In this document: positions 44,003 to 52,330 of the stretch, piece after piece
Layout: the number at the start of each line of letters is the position of its first letter
Position numbering within the stretch: position 1 is the first letter of the stretch
DNA from: Nitratireductor aquimarinus
Lineage (GTDB): Bacteria > Pseudomonadota > Alphaproteobacteria > Rhizobiales > Rhizobiaceae
DNA: 64,000 nucleotides
Assembly: GCF_017255295.1 (NCBI RefSeq)
Contig: NZ_JAFKDE010000003.1
Coordinates: forward strand, 372,001-436,000
Direction: 5' to 3'
The notes under the pieces: generated by a model
Seen by the model: only the letters and a program-made list of their open reading frames with translations
Databases searched by the model: none
What the model was told of the DNA's origin: nothing
Translations under genes and position numbers: made by a program

Positions 44003-46021
44003 TCAGCTGGCCTCGGGCAACCAGATCGTGAAGCGCGTGCCCACGCCCTCTTCGCTTTCAGCCGAGATCTTGCCGCCCTGTCGCGAAATCAGCGTCTGGC
44101 TGATCGACAGGCCAAGCCCCGTCCCTTCCTGCCGCTTGGTCGTGAAGAAGGGATCGAACACCTTGCTTAGCATTTTCGCCGACATGCCGACGCCCGTATC
44201 GGCCACCTCGATCAAGACGCCCGGCTTGCCGTCCAGATCGCTGTCATGGCTGCGCAGCGAGAGCGTGCCGCCATCCGACATGGCGTGGATGGCGTTCACG
44301 ATCAGATTGACCAGAACCTGCTGCAGTTCCGTTCGGTTCATCAGAACCAGCCTGCTTGCCCGATCATCGCGTTCAACGACGATCTCGCTCTTATTGAGAA
44401 GATGCTGCACCAGCGGCAATGTGTCGGAAATCACGTCCGTCGGCGCGTGTCGTTCCAGAAACCCTGCATATTCCTCAGGTCTTGCAAACTGAAGCAGCTT
44501 GGTGACGATCTGGCTGATGCGGTGGATCTGTTCGTCCAGCAGGCGAAACTCTGTGCGCGCCTCTTCCGCCCGCTCGCCCATCACCTGCCGCACCACCTCC
44601 AGATTGCCCTGCATCACGGCAATCGGGTTGTTGATCTCATGCGCCACGCCAGCAGTGATCTCGCCGATGGCGGCGAGCTTTTCGGAGACGATAAGCTGGC
44701 GTGTCGTCGCTTCAAGCTGCCGGTTGGCAAGGCGCAGTTCCCGCGTGCGCTCTTCAACGCGCGCGTTCAGCTCCTCGTTCCAGGCGCGCAATTGCCGGTC
44801 GCGCTCCTGTAGCTGTTCCAGAAGCAGGTCGAGATGCTGGGCCACGCGGCCAATCTCGTCATCGACGCCGTGAATGCCCGTGCGCGCGCCAAGATCGCCG
44901 CTTTCCACTTCCGAAATCGTGCCGGCCATCCGCTCCAACGGCTTGAAGATGGAGCGCGCCCAGCGCAGGAAAAGCGGGACGCTGAGCGCCGTTATCGCCA
45001 GAAAGGCGATGGCGATCGTCAATAGCGTTGCGTATTTCGCCTGGGTGAACGGCGTTTCCAGAAAGCCGACATAGAGCATGCCGACGCGCTTGCCATAGGT
45101 GTCCGTGATCGGCTCATAGGCGGAGATGTACCAGTCATTCACGACAAAGGCGCTGTCGAGCCAGACGCGTCCCTGTCCCAGCACAGCCGAGCGCACAATG
45201 CTCGAAACACGGGTGCCCAGCGCCCTGCGCCCCTCGAAAAGGCGCACATTGGTGCTGATGCGCACATCGTCCAGAAACAGCGTCGCCGTTCCCTGACTGC
45301 CCTCCGGCAGGCTCGCCTCGCGGTAAACCAGATCATTGATCGTATCAATAAAGACGAGGTTCCGATTGAGCAGATTGCCGCCGACAAGTGCTGCCGCGCT
45401 TCCATCGGCAAGCCTCACCGGCGTTGCCGAATGCACGACCATGCCGCGCGTCTCCGCTGCGCGCTCCGTGGGAACGGCATTGGCGGTCGGCACCAGTTCC
45501 AGCCGGGCGCGGTCGGCAAGGGCGGGCGATATGTCGGCAAGCTCCTCACGGGAAAAGATGTCGACGCCCGTCATGGCCTCACCGGCATAGGCCTTTTCGG
45601 TGATCAGCCAGTCACGCCGGGGCGCGCCTGCAAGGTGCGGTGCGGAGGCAAGCACCCCGCCGTCTTCAGGCAGGAGATAGAGAAAATCGAGATCGAGCCT
45701 GCGGCGATGCTCTTCCAGAAGGGCTGAAAGTCCCTCACCGCCCGCGTCAAGCGTATCGCGAAAGCGCGCGGATGCGCCAAGCGCCGTCACGCGTTCCCCG
45801 GTGTTCTCAAGCAGGCGCGCGAAATACTGGTGCGCAATGGTCAGGTCGCCATTCACCTTGGAGATGAGCGCCGCGTCGAACTTGGCGTTCCAGCGATAAA
45901 CCGCCATGCCAAGCAGCAGCGGCAGGATCACCAGTGTCGGCAGGAGTGCGATCGCCAGAAGACGAAAGCGGACCGAACCGCCCTTTCCCCTTGGCTGGCG
46001 TGTCGCTAATCGCTCAGACAT
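44003..46021 (-). CDS. Cache-domain sensor histidine kinase (NtrB/DctB type)
   Basis: A 672-residue membrane kinase. A first membrane segment (LLAIALLPTLVILPLLLGMA) and a second near residue 345 (LLTIAIAFLAITALSVPLFL) flank a large periplasmic Cache-like sensor. That sensor contains VNDWYISAYEPITDTYGKRV and GMLYVGF, typical of Cache domains that bind small carboxylates. A HAMP domain, coiled coil, HisKA (VAHEINNPIAVMQ, phospho-His) and HATPase (LIVNAIHAM, DTGVGM, GTGLGLS) follow. The start overlaps the regulator stop by eight bases. It probably phosphorylates the NtrC-type regulator that controls the OFA transporter. Confidence 0.92.
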   Translation of the reverse strand: MSERLATRQPRGKGGSVRFRLLAIALLPTLVILPLLLGMAVYRWNAKFDAALISKVNGDLTIAHQYFARLLENTGERVTALGASARFRDTLDAGGEGLSALLEEHRRRLDLDFLYLLPEDGGVLASAPHLAGAPRRDWLITEKAYAGEAMTGVDIFSREELADISPALADRARLELVPTANAVPTERAAETRGMVVHSATPVRLADGSAAALVGGNLLNRNLVFIDTINDLVYREASLPEGSQGTATLFLDDVRISTNVRLFEGRRALGTRVSSIVRSAVLGQGRVWLDSAFVVNDWYISAYEPITDTYGKRVGMLYVGFLETPFTQAKYATLLTIAIAFLAITALSVPLFLRWARSIFKPLERMAGTISEVESGDLGARTGIHGVDDEIGRVAQHLDLLLEQLQERDRQLRAWNEELNARVEERTRELRLANRQLEATTRQLIVSEKLAAIGEITAGVAHEINNPIAVMQGNLEVVRQVMGERAEEARTEFRLLDEQIHRISQIVTKLLQFARPEEYAGFLERHAPTDVISDTLPLVQHLLNKSEIVVERDDRASRLVLMNRTELQQVLVNLIVNAIHAMSDGGTLSLRSHDSDLDGKPGVLIEVADTGVGMSAKMLSKVFDPFFTTKRQEGTGLGLSISQTLISRQGGKISAESEEGVGTRFTIWLPEAS

Positions 46022-47426
46022 TCCAGGCCGCGCATTTGCGGTCGATTGTCTTGCGCGAAATCCCCAATTGCTGCGCCGCCGCTTCCCGGTCACCGCCGGT
46101 GCGCTTCAGAACGGCCAGAATATGCCGGCGCTCGATGTCGGCCAGGCTTTCGCCGCCGACGGTCGCTTCGGGAACAATTGCGCCATTGCCGCCAAAGTCG
46201 TCCGGGAAACGCCCCAGAATGAGCGTGCGTTCGATCAGATTGCGCAATTCGCGCACGTTTCCGGGCCACGCATAGGCCGCAAGCGCGGCCCGCACATCCG
46301 CGCCGATAGGCACATCCGGCGTGCCGAGCTGCAGCGAGAGTTTGCTCATGAACAAATCCGCCAGTTCCTGAACATCGTCATCGCGATCCTTGAGCGGCGG
46401 CAGGTGGATCTGCATCACATTGATGCGGAAGAAGAGATCGGCGCGGAACTGGCCGGCCTCCACCTGTTTCTCAAGCTCTGCATTGGTAGCGAAGACGAAA
46501 CGCAGATCGACCGGGATTTCACGTTCCGAGCCGACCGGGCGGATGCGCCGGTCTTCGAGTACCCGCAGGAGTTTGCTTTGTGTCGCAAGCGGCAATTCGC
46601 CGATCTCGTCGAGAAACAGCGTGCCGTCCTGGGCATGCATGAAAAGGCCCTCGCGACCGCCTTCCGCCCCCGTGAACGCGCCCTTCAGATGGCCGAACAG
46701 CTCGGTCTCGATCATGTCTGGCGGGATCGCCGCACAATTGACCGGCACGAAGGGCTTGTCCGCGCGGTCCGACAGCGAGTGCAGCGAACGCGCCGCCACT
46801 TCCTTGCCCGTGCCCGACTGGCCGGTCAGCAGCACCGATGTGGGCAGCGGCGCGACGCGCGCAATCGTGTTGCGCACATCACTGATCGCCTTTGATCCGC
46901 CGATCAGCTTGTCGCGCAGCAACACATGGTCCGATGTGGATTTCAGCTCATAGCGCAGCACGTAATTTTCACGCTGGAGCCGCATCTGATCGAGACAGCG
47001 GGCCACCGCGTTCAGAAGCTGGTTGGAGCGAAACGGCTTCAGGATGAAATCGACCGCGCCCGCGCGCAGCGCCTGGATTGCGGTTTCGAGGTCCGCATAG
47101 GCCGTCATCAGGATGGCGTTGGAGAAAAAGCCGATGGCCCGCTGCTCCGCCAGCCAGTCGACGCCGTTCTTGCCGGGCATGATGTTGTCGAGGATCACCA
47201 CATCATAGTGGTTGGCGTCGAGCTTTCGGGAGGCTTCTTCCGTGTCGGCGGCTTCATCGAGCCGCTTGCAGCGCGGACCAAGTGTGCGCACGAGAAAGTT
47301 GCGCATGCCCGGTTCATCATCGATGACGAGAATCGAAGCCTGCGCAAGCCACGGCCCGAATTCCGGATCCGCCGCCATGTTGCGCTGCGCCTTTGCTGCC
47401 TGACCGCTCGCCATTTCCTCCCGCAC
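46014..47426 (-). CDS. Sigma-54-dependent response regulator (NtrC/DctD family)
   Basis: A 470-residue activator: receiver domain (about 30-145, phospho-Asp in DVVILDNIMPGKNG, Lys in FILKPF), AAA+ domain with Walker A GQSGTGKE, the sigma-54 contact loop GAFTGA, Walker B GTLFLDEIGE, and a Fis-type helix-turn-helix at the C-terminus (EAAAQQLGISRKTIDRKC). It can thus open the sigma-54 promoter found upstream of the OFA transporter gene. Starts at 47426, 47414 or 47378 are possible; the first is used. Confidence 0.94.
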   Translation of the reverse strand: MREEMASGQAAKAQRNMAADPEFGPWLAQASILVIDDEPGMRNFLVRTLGPRCKRLDEAADTEEASRKLDANHYDVVILDNIMPGKNGVDWLAEQRAIGFFSNAILMTAYADLETAIQALRAGAVDFILKPFRSNQLLNAVARCLDQMRLQRENYVLRYELKSTSDHVLLRDKLIGGSKAISDVRNTIARVAPLPTSVLLTGQSGTGKEVAARSLHSLSDRADKPFVPVNCAAIPPDMIETELFGHLKGAFTGAEGGREGLFMHAQDGTLFLDEIGELPLATQSKLLRVLEDRRIRPVGSEREIPVDLRFVFATNAELEKQVEAGQFRADLFFRINVMQIHLPPLKDRDDDVQELADLFMSKLSLQLGTPDVPIGADVRAALAAYAWPGNVRELRNLIERTLILGRFPDDFGGNGAIVPEATVGGESLADIERRHILAVLKRTGGDREAAAQQLGISRKTIDRKCAAWNV

Positions 47427-47487
47427 CTCTCCCCGTTTTTTGCGGCATGATTAGCCAAGGATGACGGGAAAGCAAATAGCGCGCCTT

Positions 47488-48570
47488 CTACTCTCCACCG
47501 CCCGCGCGAAAGGATTTGCGCCACTGGTCGAGAAACGCCTTGCGCTTTGCCTGGTCGAGCCCGACCAGAAGGGCCGGTGAAAGCCCGATGGGCCGGAAGG
47601 CCGCCGCCTCGGCAGACGGTCCGTCGCCCGTATCGATCCTGCCCAGCATTTCCGGCCCGCTCATCGAGGAGAACAGACGCGACGGGCCGGAAAAAAGCTC
47701 CTGTCCCTTGTCGCTGAGCGCCAGGGCGATCAGCGCATTGGCGGCGCGCTTGTTGCGGGCATGGCGCGAGACCAGTGCCGCGCGCGACAGCGCCAGCGTG
47801 TAATCGGACGGAAAGATGATGCCGATGCGCGGATCTTCCTGCTGCCGGGCGAGCGCATAGGACCCCAGAACATTGTAGCCGAGCACCAGCCGGCCGGTCC
47901 GCACGCCGTCGATCACATCGGAACTGCAACAGAAAAGCTGCGCCCGGTTCTGACCAAGACTCTCCAGAAGCCGCCCCCAGGTGGAAGCCTGCGCGGCGTC
48001 TTCGAAGGCGAAGATGTAGCCGACGCCGGAGCTTTCGATGTCATAGGTGCCGATGCGACCGCGAAAACGCTCCGTCTGGCGCAGAAGGTCGACCAGCTCG
48101 AAACGGTTGCGCGGCACCTCATCCGGTTCCAGCCCTTCCCGGTCGTAGACGATCACCGCGGGCTCGAAGGTGAGACCCACAAGCTCGTTGCGCCACGAGG
48201 CCCAGTCCGGCAGGTCGGGCGGCAGCGCAAAGCGGAACGGCTCCGAACAGCCATCGTTCACAAGGCGCACCTGTTCGGGAATGGCGGACGAAATCACCGC
48301 ATCGGCAAAGAAGCGCCGCTCCTCGCAGGCTTCCGCCGCAGCGCCATAAAGATCGAGGCTGGTCATCTGGCGATAGACGACCTCTGTTGTCGGATTGGTT
48401 CTCTGAAACTCCCGAATGAGCGGTTCGATGTGTTCGAGATCGGTCACGCTGCCGATAACCAGCGTTTCAGCCTTGCCGTCCGGCGCATCGAACACCGTGT
48501 CATTGGCGTGGGCCGGCAGCGCATGAAGGAGCGCGAACAGCGCCGAAACGCACAGGATGAAGCGTATCAT
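47488..48570 (-). CDS. Periplasmic binding protein, AfuA/PgtC-like, linked to a TctDE-type system
   Basis: A 360-residue exported protein (signal peptide LCVSALFALLHALPAHA) of the extracellular solute-binding family of iron/phosphoglycerate type (COG1840-like): VIGSVTDLEHIEPLIREF, then YNVLGSYALARQ. No permease or ATPase gene accompanies it. Its start overlaps the sensor-kinase stop (ATGA). In Salmonella PgtC, a similar protein, signals through a kinase rather than transporting; the same accessory-sensor role is likely here. Confidence 0.82.
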   Translation of the reverse strand: MIRFILCVSALFALLHALPAHANDTVFDAPDGKAETLVIGSVTDLEHIEPLIREFQRTNPTTEVVYRQMTSLDLYGAAAEACEERRFFADAVISSAIPEQVRLVNDGCSEPFRFALPPDLPDWASWRNELVGLTFEPAVIVYDREGLEPDEVPRNRFELVDLLRQTERFRGRIGTYDIESSGVGYIFAFEDAAQASTWGRLLESLGQNRAQLFCCSSDVIDGVRTGRLVLGYNVLGSYALARQQEDPRIGIIFPSDYTLALSRAALVSRHARNKRAANALIALALSDKGQELFSGPSRLFSSMSGPEMLGRIDTGDGPSAEAAAFRPIGLSPALLVGLDQAKRKAFLDQWRKSFRAGGGE

Positions 48571-49976
48571 GCCGGCTGGTCTCCCGGTGTTGCAAGCGGC
48601 AGATCGAGGCTGATGGAGAACGCGCCCTCCCCGCCATCAAGCGCGATATGCCCGTGATGAAACTCCGCCACCTCACGCACGATCGCGAGCCCGAGCCCCG
48701 CACTTTCCGGCTTGTTGGGGTTGATCGCAAAACGCTGGCCGATCTCGACGGGATCACGCACGGAGAGCCCCCCGCCGCGATCCGCGACGGTGACCCGCGC
48801 CCGTTCGCCATGGCTCGATACGCCAAGCGCGATGGGCGGCTTTCCATGGGCGTGCGCGTTGTTCAAAAGGTTCTTCACGGCTTCCCCCAGACTGAACGCA
48901 TCGCCGCGCACCATCACCGGTTCTTCCGGCAAGTCGAGACGGATGCGCGATCTGCCGCCACCCGCAAGCTGCGTGAACTCGCGTTCAGCGTCGACAGCGA
49001 TGCGCCGCAGGTCGAGCGGCTCCAGCGGTGCGGTGTCGGCGCGGTGTGTCACCAGCGCATGGCTGAGCAACTGGTCGGTCAGCCGGTTCAGCCCTATGGC
49101 GCGGCTGCGGATGCGTCGGTGCAGCACCTTCAGGCGCTTTGGATCATCCTCGTCCAGCGCCAGCTCGCTATGCGCCCGCAGAGCCGTGATCGAGGTGCGT
49201 ATCTGATGCGCGGAATCGGCCACATAGTCCTGCATGGCGCGCACCCGCCGGTCGAGCCGCCCCATGAAGCGGTTGATGGAGGCGACCAGCGCCGACACCT
49301 CGTCCGGCGCATGCATGGAAAAGGGCGAGAGGTCGAGCGGATCGCGTTCGAGGATCGCCGTTTGAATGCGCTCCAGCGGGCGCATCGCATAGCGCATGGC
49401 CAGAAGCGCCAGAACCAGAATGGCGACACCCGCACCGGCGATCACGGCGACGGCCTGTGTGGCCATGCTGCGGGCAAGCTGCTCGCGGCTTCCCGTGGTG
49501 TGCGCCACGACGATGTAGATATCGCCGCTCACCGCCCGTTCGGCCAGCCTGCGCAGGGTTGCAAGCGCGCGCACCCGCTCGCCGCCAAAATCCACTTCAT
49601 AGGCAAGACCGCCCTCGGGGACCTCGTCAGTTTCGGGCAGCGGGAAGTCTTCATAGCCCGTCAGCGTCGCGCCATCCGGCTGCGCGACCCGGTAGAAAAC
49701 GCGTTCGTCCTTGGCAAGCGAGAGAAGCTCGAACGCCGAAACGGGGATATCGACGCGCACCTCGCCTTCGATCACGAAAATGCGCTCCGCAATCTGAAGC
49801 GCCGCGCCCTGAAGCAGCCGGTCGAAGGCTTCGTTGGCCGCCTGCCGGCCATAGCCATAGGCCGCATAAATCGTCGCTGCCACGGCGAGCCCGAGCACCA
49901 GAGTCAGAGAAATGGCCAGTCGATAGGCAATCGAAAGGCTGCGGTCGGGCGCAGCCTCGCGCCCCTGATGCGCCAT
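48567..49976 (-). CDS. TctE-like sensor histidine kinase
   Basis: A 469-residue kinase with two membrane segments (LAISLTLVLGLAVAATIYAA and VAVIAGAGVAILVLALLAM) around a periplasmic 2CSK_N-type domain. HAMP, HisKA (DSAHQIRTSITALRA, with Ser in place of the common Pro after RT) and HATPase (VKNLLNNAHAHG, DRGGGL, GLGLAIVRE) follow. It overlaps the response regulator by one base (TGATG) and the binding-protein gene by four. It probably controls the divergent tctCBA operon. Confidence 0.92.
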   Translation of the reverse strand: MAHQGREAAPDRSLSIAYRLAISLTLVLGLAVAATIYAAYGYGRQAANEAFDRLLQGAALQIAERIFVIEGEVRVDIPVSAFELLSLAKDERVFYRVAQPDGATLTGYEDFPLPETDEVPEGGLAYEVDFGGERVRALATLRRLAERAVSGDIYIVVAHTTGSREQLARSMATQAVAVIAGAGVAILVLALLAMRYAMRPLERIQTAILERDPLDLSPFSMHAPDEVSALVASINRFMGRLDRRVRAMQDYVADSAHQIRTSITALRAHSELALDEDDPKRLKVLHRRIRSRAIGLNRLTDQLLSHALVTHRADTAPLEPLDLRRIAVDAEREFTQLAGGGRSRIRLDLPEEPVMVRGDAFSLGEAVKNLLNNAHAHGKPPIALGVSSHGERARVTVADRGGGLSVRDPVEIGQRFAINPNKPESAGLGLAIVREVAEFHHGHIALDGGEGAFSISLDLPLATPGDQPA

Positions 49977-50653
49977 CAGCCGCCCGTCTCCATCGTCACC
50001 GCCTGATAGCCGAGCCCCCGTAAGGTGCGGATTTCCAGTCCGGAACCCTCGATCTTGCGCCGCAGCCGCCCGACATAGAGCTCCACCGCATTGGGATTGC
50101 GCTCATCATCATGGCCGAAAAGGCGCAGGAGCAAATCCTCCTTGTCGAGAACACGATCCCGGTTTGTCAGGAAAATCTCCAGAAGCGTCTGCTCGCGCCG
50201 GGTCAGATCACAGGGCTGCCCGTCGATCAGAACCCGCCGCGCCGCCATGTCGAAAGTGAGTTTTCCGACCGAAAGCGTCCGGTCGGCCTCGCCGCTGCGC
50301 CGCCGGATGATGGCGCGGATGCGCGCTTCCAGCTCGCCGAGATCAAACGGCTTGATCATGTAGTCGTCCGCGCCGAGATCGAGCGCATCGATCTTGTCGT
50401 TGACCGCAAGCCGCGCTGTCAGAACCAGCACCGGGACCCGGTTTCCCGCAGCCCGCAGCGCTTTCAGAAACGCGATGCCCGACCCGTCGGGCAGGTTGAT
50501 GTCCAGAATGACGAGGTCGTGATGCGCCATCGCCACGAAGTGCCTTGCGTCTTCCAGCGTCTCCGCACGATCACTCACATGACCGGCCTTTTCCAGCCTT
50601 CTTTCAATGGCTTCTGCGACATCGCGCGTGTCTTCGACGATCAAGAAATGCAT
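49976..50653 (-). CDS. TctD-like OmpR-family response regulator
   Basis: A 225-residue regulator: receiver with acidic pocket (LIVEDTRD), phospho-Asp in LVILDINLPDGSG and Lys in YMIKPFDLGE, then an OmpR winged helix (LTRREQTLLEIFLTNRDRVL and VELYVGRLRRKIEG). It heads a three-gene operon with a kinase and a periplasmic binding protein, divergent from tctC. Confidence 0.94.
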   Translation of the reverse strand: MHFLIVEDTRDVAEAIERRLEKAGHVSDRAETLEDARHFVAMAHHDLVILDINLPDGSGIAFLKALRAAGNRVPVLVLTARLAVNDKIDALDLGADDYMIKPFDLGELEARIRAIIRRRSGEADRTLSVGKLTFDMAARRVLIDGQPCDLTRREQTLLEIFLTNRDRVLDKEDLLLRLFGHDDERNPNAVELYVGRLRRKIEGSGLEIRTLRGLGYQAVTMETGG

Positions 50654-50662
50654 TTTTCCCGA

Positions 50663-50682
50663 CTTTGACAGCTTTGTGACAG
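50663..50682. promoter_or_regulatory. Possible TctD binding direct repeat in the tctD-tctC gap
   Basis: CTTTGACAG is followed immediately by CTTTGTGACAG, a 9-base-period direct repeat of the kind bound by OmpR-family regulators. It sits 11-30 bases before the tctD start codon and about 145 bases upstream of tctC. A TATAGG sequence lies at 50691. The assignment is tentative. Confidence 0.3.
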
Positions 50683-50824
50683 GGACACCCTATAGGCTCT
50701 CCATCGTCATGAGAACAATCTCATTGGCGCACCGCTCCGGTTTCCGGGAGGACAGCGGTTAAAAAACAGGTTTGAGGAGAGTTCCGTCCACCATGTGGCG
50801 GAACTGCTTAACAGGAGGAATTCC

Positions 50825-51799
50825 ATGAAGAAGCTGCTTGGCCTTGCGGCCGTGGTCACACTTGCGTCCAGCCTTTCGGCGTTCGCGTTCGATCCCAACA
50901 ACACCGAGTGCATCGCGCCTGCAAATCCGGGCGGCGGCTGGGATTTCACCTGCCGCCAGGTTGGCAAGACGCTTCAGGACCTGAAGCTTGTTCCCGGCAC
51001 CATGCAGGTCGCCAATGTCGCCGGCGGCGGCGGTGGCGTGGCCTTTGCCGAAGTCGTCGGCAAGCGGAATGACGAGAACAATCTGATTGTCGCCGCCTCC
51101 TCGGCAACCGCCACCCGTCTCGCCCAGGGCGCGTTCCCCGGCAACACGATGGATCAGGTGCGCTGGGTCGGCGCAGTCGGCGCTGATTACGGCGTGATCG
51201 CCGTCGCCAAGGATTCGCCCATCAACACGCTCCCCGAGCTGATGGACAAGATCAAGGCGGACCCGTCCTCCGTCTCCGTGGCCGGCGGCTCTGCCGTGGG
51301 CGGCTGGGATCATCTGAAGGTTCTGATCGCCGCCTCCAAGTCCGGCATCGAGGATGTCCGTCAGGTCAAATATGTCGCCTTTGACGGTGGCGGTGAAGCC
51401 GTTACCCAGCTCCTCGCCGGCTCCGTGCAGGCGTTCACGGGCGATGCCTCGGAAGCCAAGGGCTTCGTCGATTCCGGCGACATCAAGGTCATTGCCGTCA
51501 TGGCGCCCGAGCGTCTTGAAGGCGATTTCTCCTCCTTCCCCACGGCCAAGGAACAGGGCATCGACGTGATCGGTGCGAACTGGCGCGGCTTCTATGCCCC
51601 CGGCAACATGTCGGACGAAGCCTATGACTACTGGGTCGATGCCGTCAGCAAGGTCTATGCCTCTGACGAGTGGAAAGAGGTCATGGCCAACAATGGTCTC
51701 GCACCGCTCGACCTGCAGGGCGCGGAATTCCAGGCCTTCGTGAAGGAATCCATCGATTCCATCACCGATCTGTCCAAACAGATCGGCATCGTGAAGTAA
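50825..51799 (+). CDS. tctC: Tripartite tricarboxylate transporter binding protein TctC
   Basis: A 324-residue periplasmic receptor of the Bug/TctC family, with signal peptide (KKLLGLAAVVTLASSLSAFA) and motifs ECIAPANPGGGWDFTCRQ, VANVAGGGGGVAFAEV and GADYGVIAVAKDSP. It binds citrate or a related carboxylate for the TctAB pump. AGGAGGA seven bases before the ATG is near-ideal. An imperfect hairpin (50781-50804) stands just ahead of this site, and another hairpin follows the gene. Confidence 0.95.
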   Translation: MKKLLGLAAVVTLASSLSAFAFDPNNTECIAPANPGGGWDFTCRQVGKTLQDLKLVPGTMQVANVAGGGGGVAFAEVVGKRNDENNLIVAASSATATRLAQGAFPGNTMDQVRWVGAVGADYGVIAVAKDSPINTLPELMDKIKADPSSVSVAGGSAVGGWDHLKVLIAASKSGIEDVRQVKYVAFDGGGEAVTQLLAGSVQAFTGDASEAKGFVDSGDIKVIAVMAPERLEGDFSSFPTAKEQGIDVIGANWRGFYAPGNMSDEAYDYWVDAVSKVYASDEWKEVMANNGLAPLDLQGAEFQAFVKESIDSITDLSKQIGIVK

Positions 51800-51816
51800 C
51801 GCACGAGCGAACCTAA

Positions 51817-51847
51817 TCGGGCCTGTCGGGACACCCCACAGGCCCGA
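51817..51847 (+). terminator. Hairpin between tctC and tctB
   Basis: TCGGGCCTGT at 51817-51826 pairs perfectly with ACAGGCCCGA at 51838-51847 around an 11-nt loop, with no strong T tract. Such stems after binding-protein genes commonly protect the upstream mRNA or reduce read-through, so that receptor is made in excess over membrane subunits. Confidence 0.55.
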
Positions 51848-51882
51848 ATTGTATCAAGAACAATCAGGGGAACACGTCTGTC

Positions 51883-52314
51883 ATGAGCGACCGCATCTTC
51901 GGCGTTTTCGGTTTCCTCCTCGCCGCCTTCTATCTCTGGCAGGCGACGCAGATCGAACTGAGCTTCATATCCGATCCGTTTGGCCCCAAGGCCTTTCCCT
52001 ACATGATCGGCACCGTGCTCGCGATTTCCAGCGTGGTCATTATTCTCAAGCCGGACACCGAGCCGGAATGGCCAGGCTTCGCGCGGCTGTTTGAAATCGG
52101 CGTCGCCACCGCCGTGATGATCGCCTATGCGCTGTTCCTGAAGGAATATGGCTTCGTGCTCTGCACGGCCATCGCAGCGAGCTACCTTTCCTGGCGTCTG
52201 GGGTCGCACCCCGTTTCCGCCATCATCGCCGGCGTTGTGATCGCCGTCGGCATCTATGTCATTTTCCATCTCGTCCTGGGGCTGTCGCTTGCACGCGGCC
52301 CCTGGGGCTTCTGA
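51883..52314 (+). CDS. tctB: Tripartite tricarboxylate transporter small permease TctB
   Basis: A 143-residue protein with four hydrophobic segments and the TctB start pattern (FGFLLAAFYLWQATQIELSF, DPFGPKAFPYMIG). It is the small membrane subunit, lying between tctC and tctA on the same strand; tctA begins 16 bases later. Confidence 0.92.
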   Translation: MSDRIFGVFGFLLAAFYLWQATQIELSFISDPFGPKAFPYMIGTVLAISSVVIILKPDTEPEWPGFARLFEIGVATAVMIAYALFLKEYGFVLCTAIAASYLSWRLGSHPVSAIIAGVVIAVGIYVIFHLVLGLSLARGPWGF

Positions 52315-52330
52315 GACGGGAGGCCCTATC

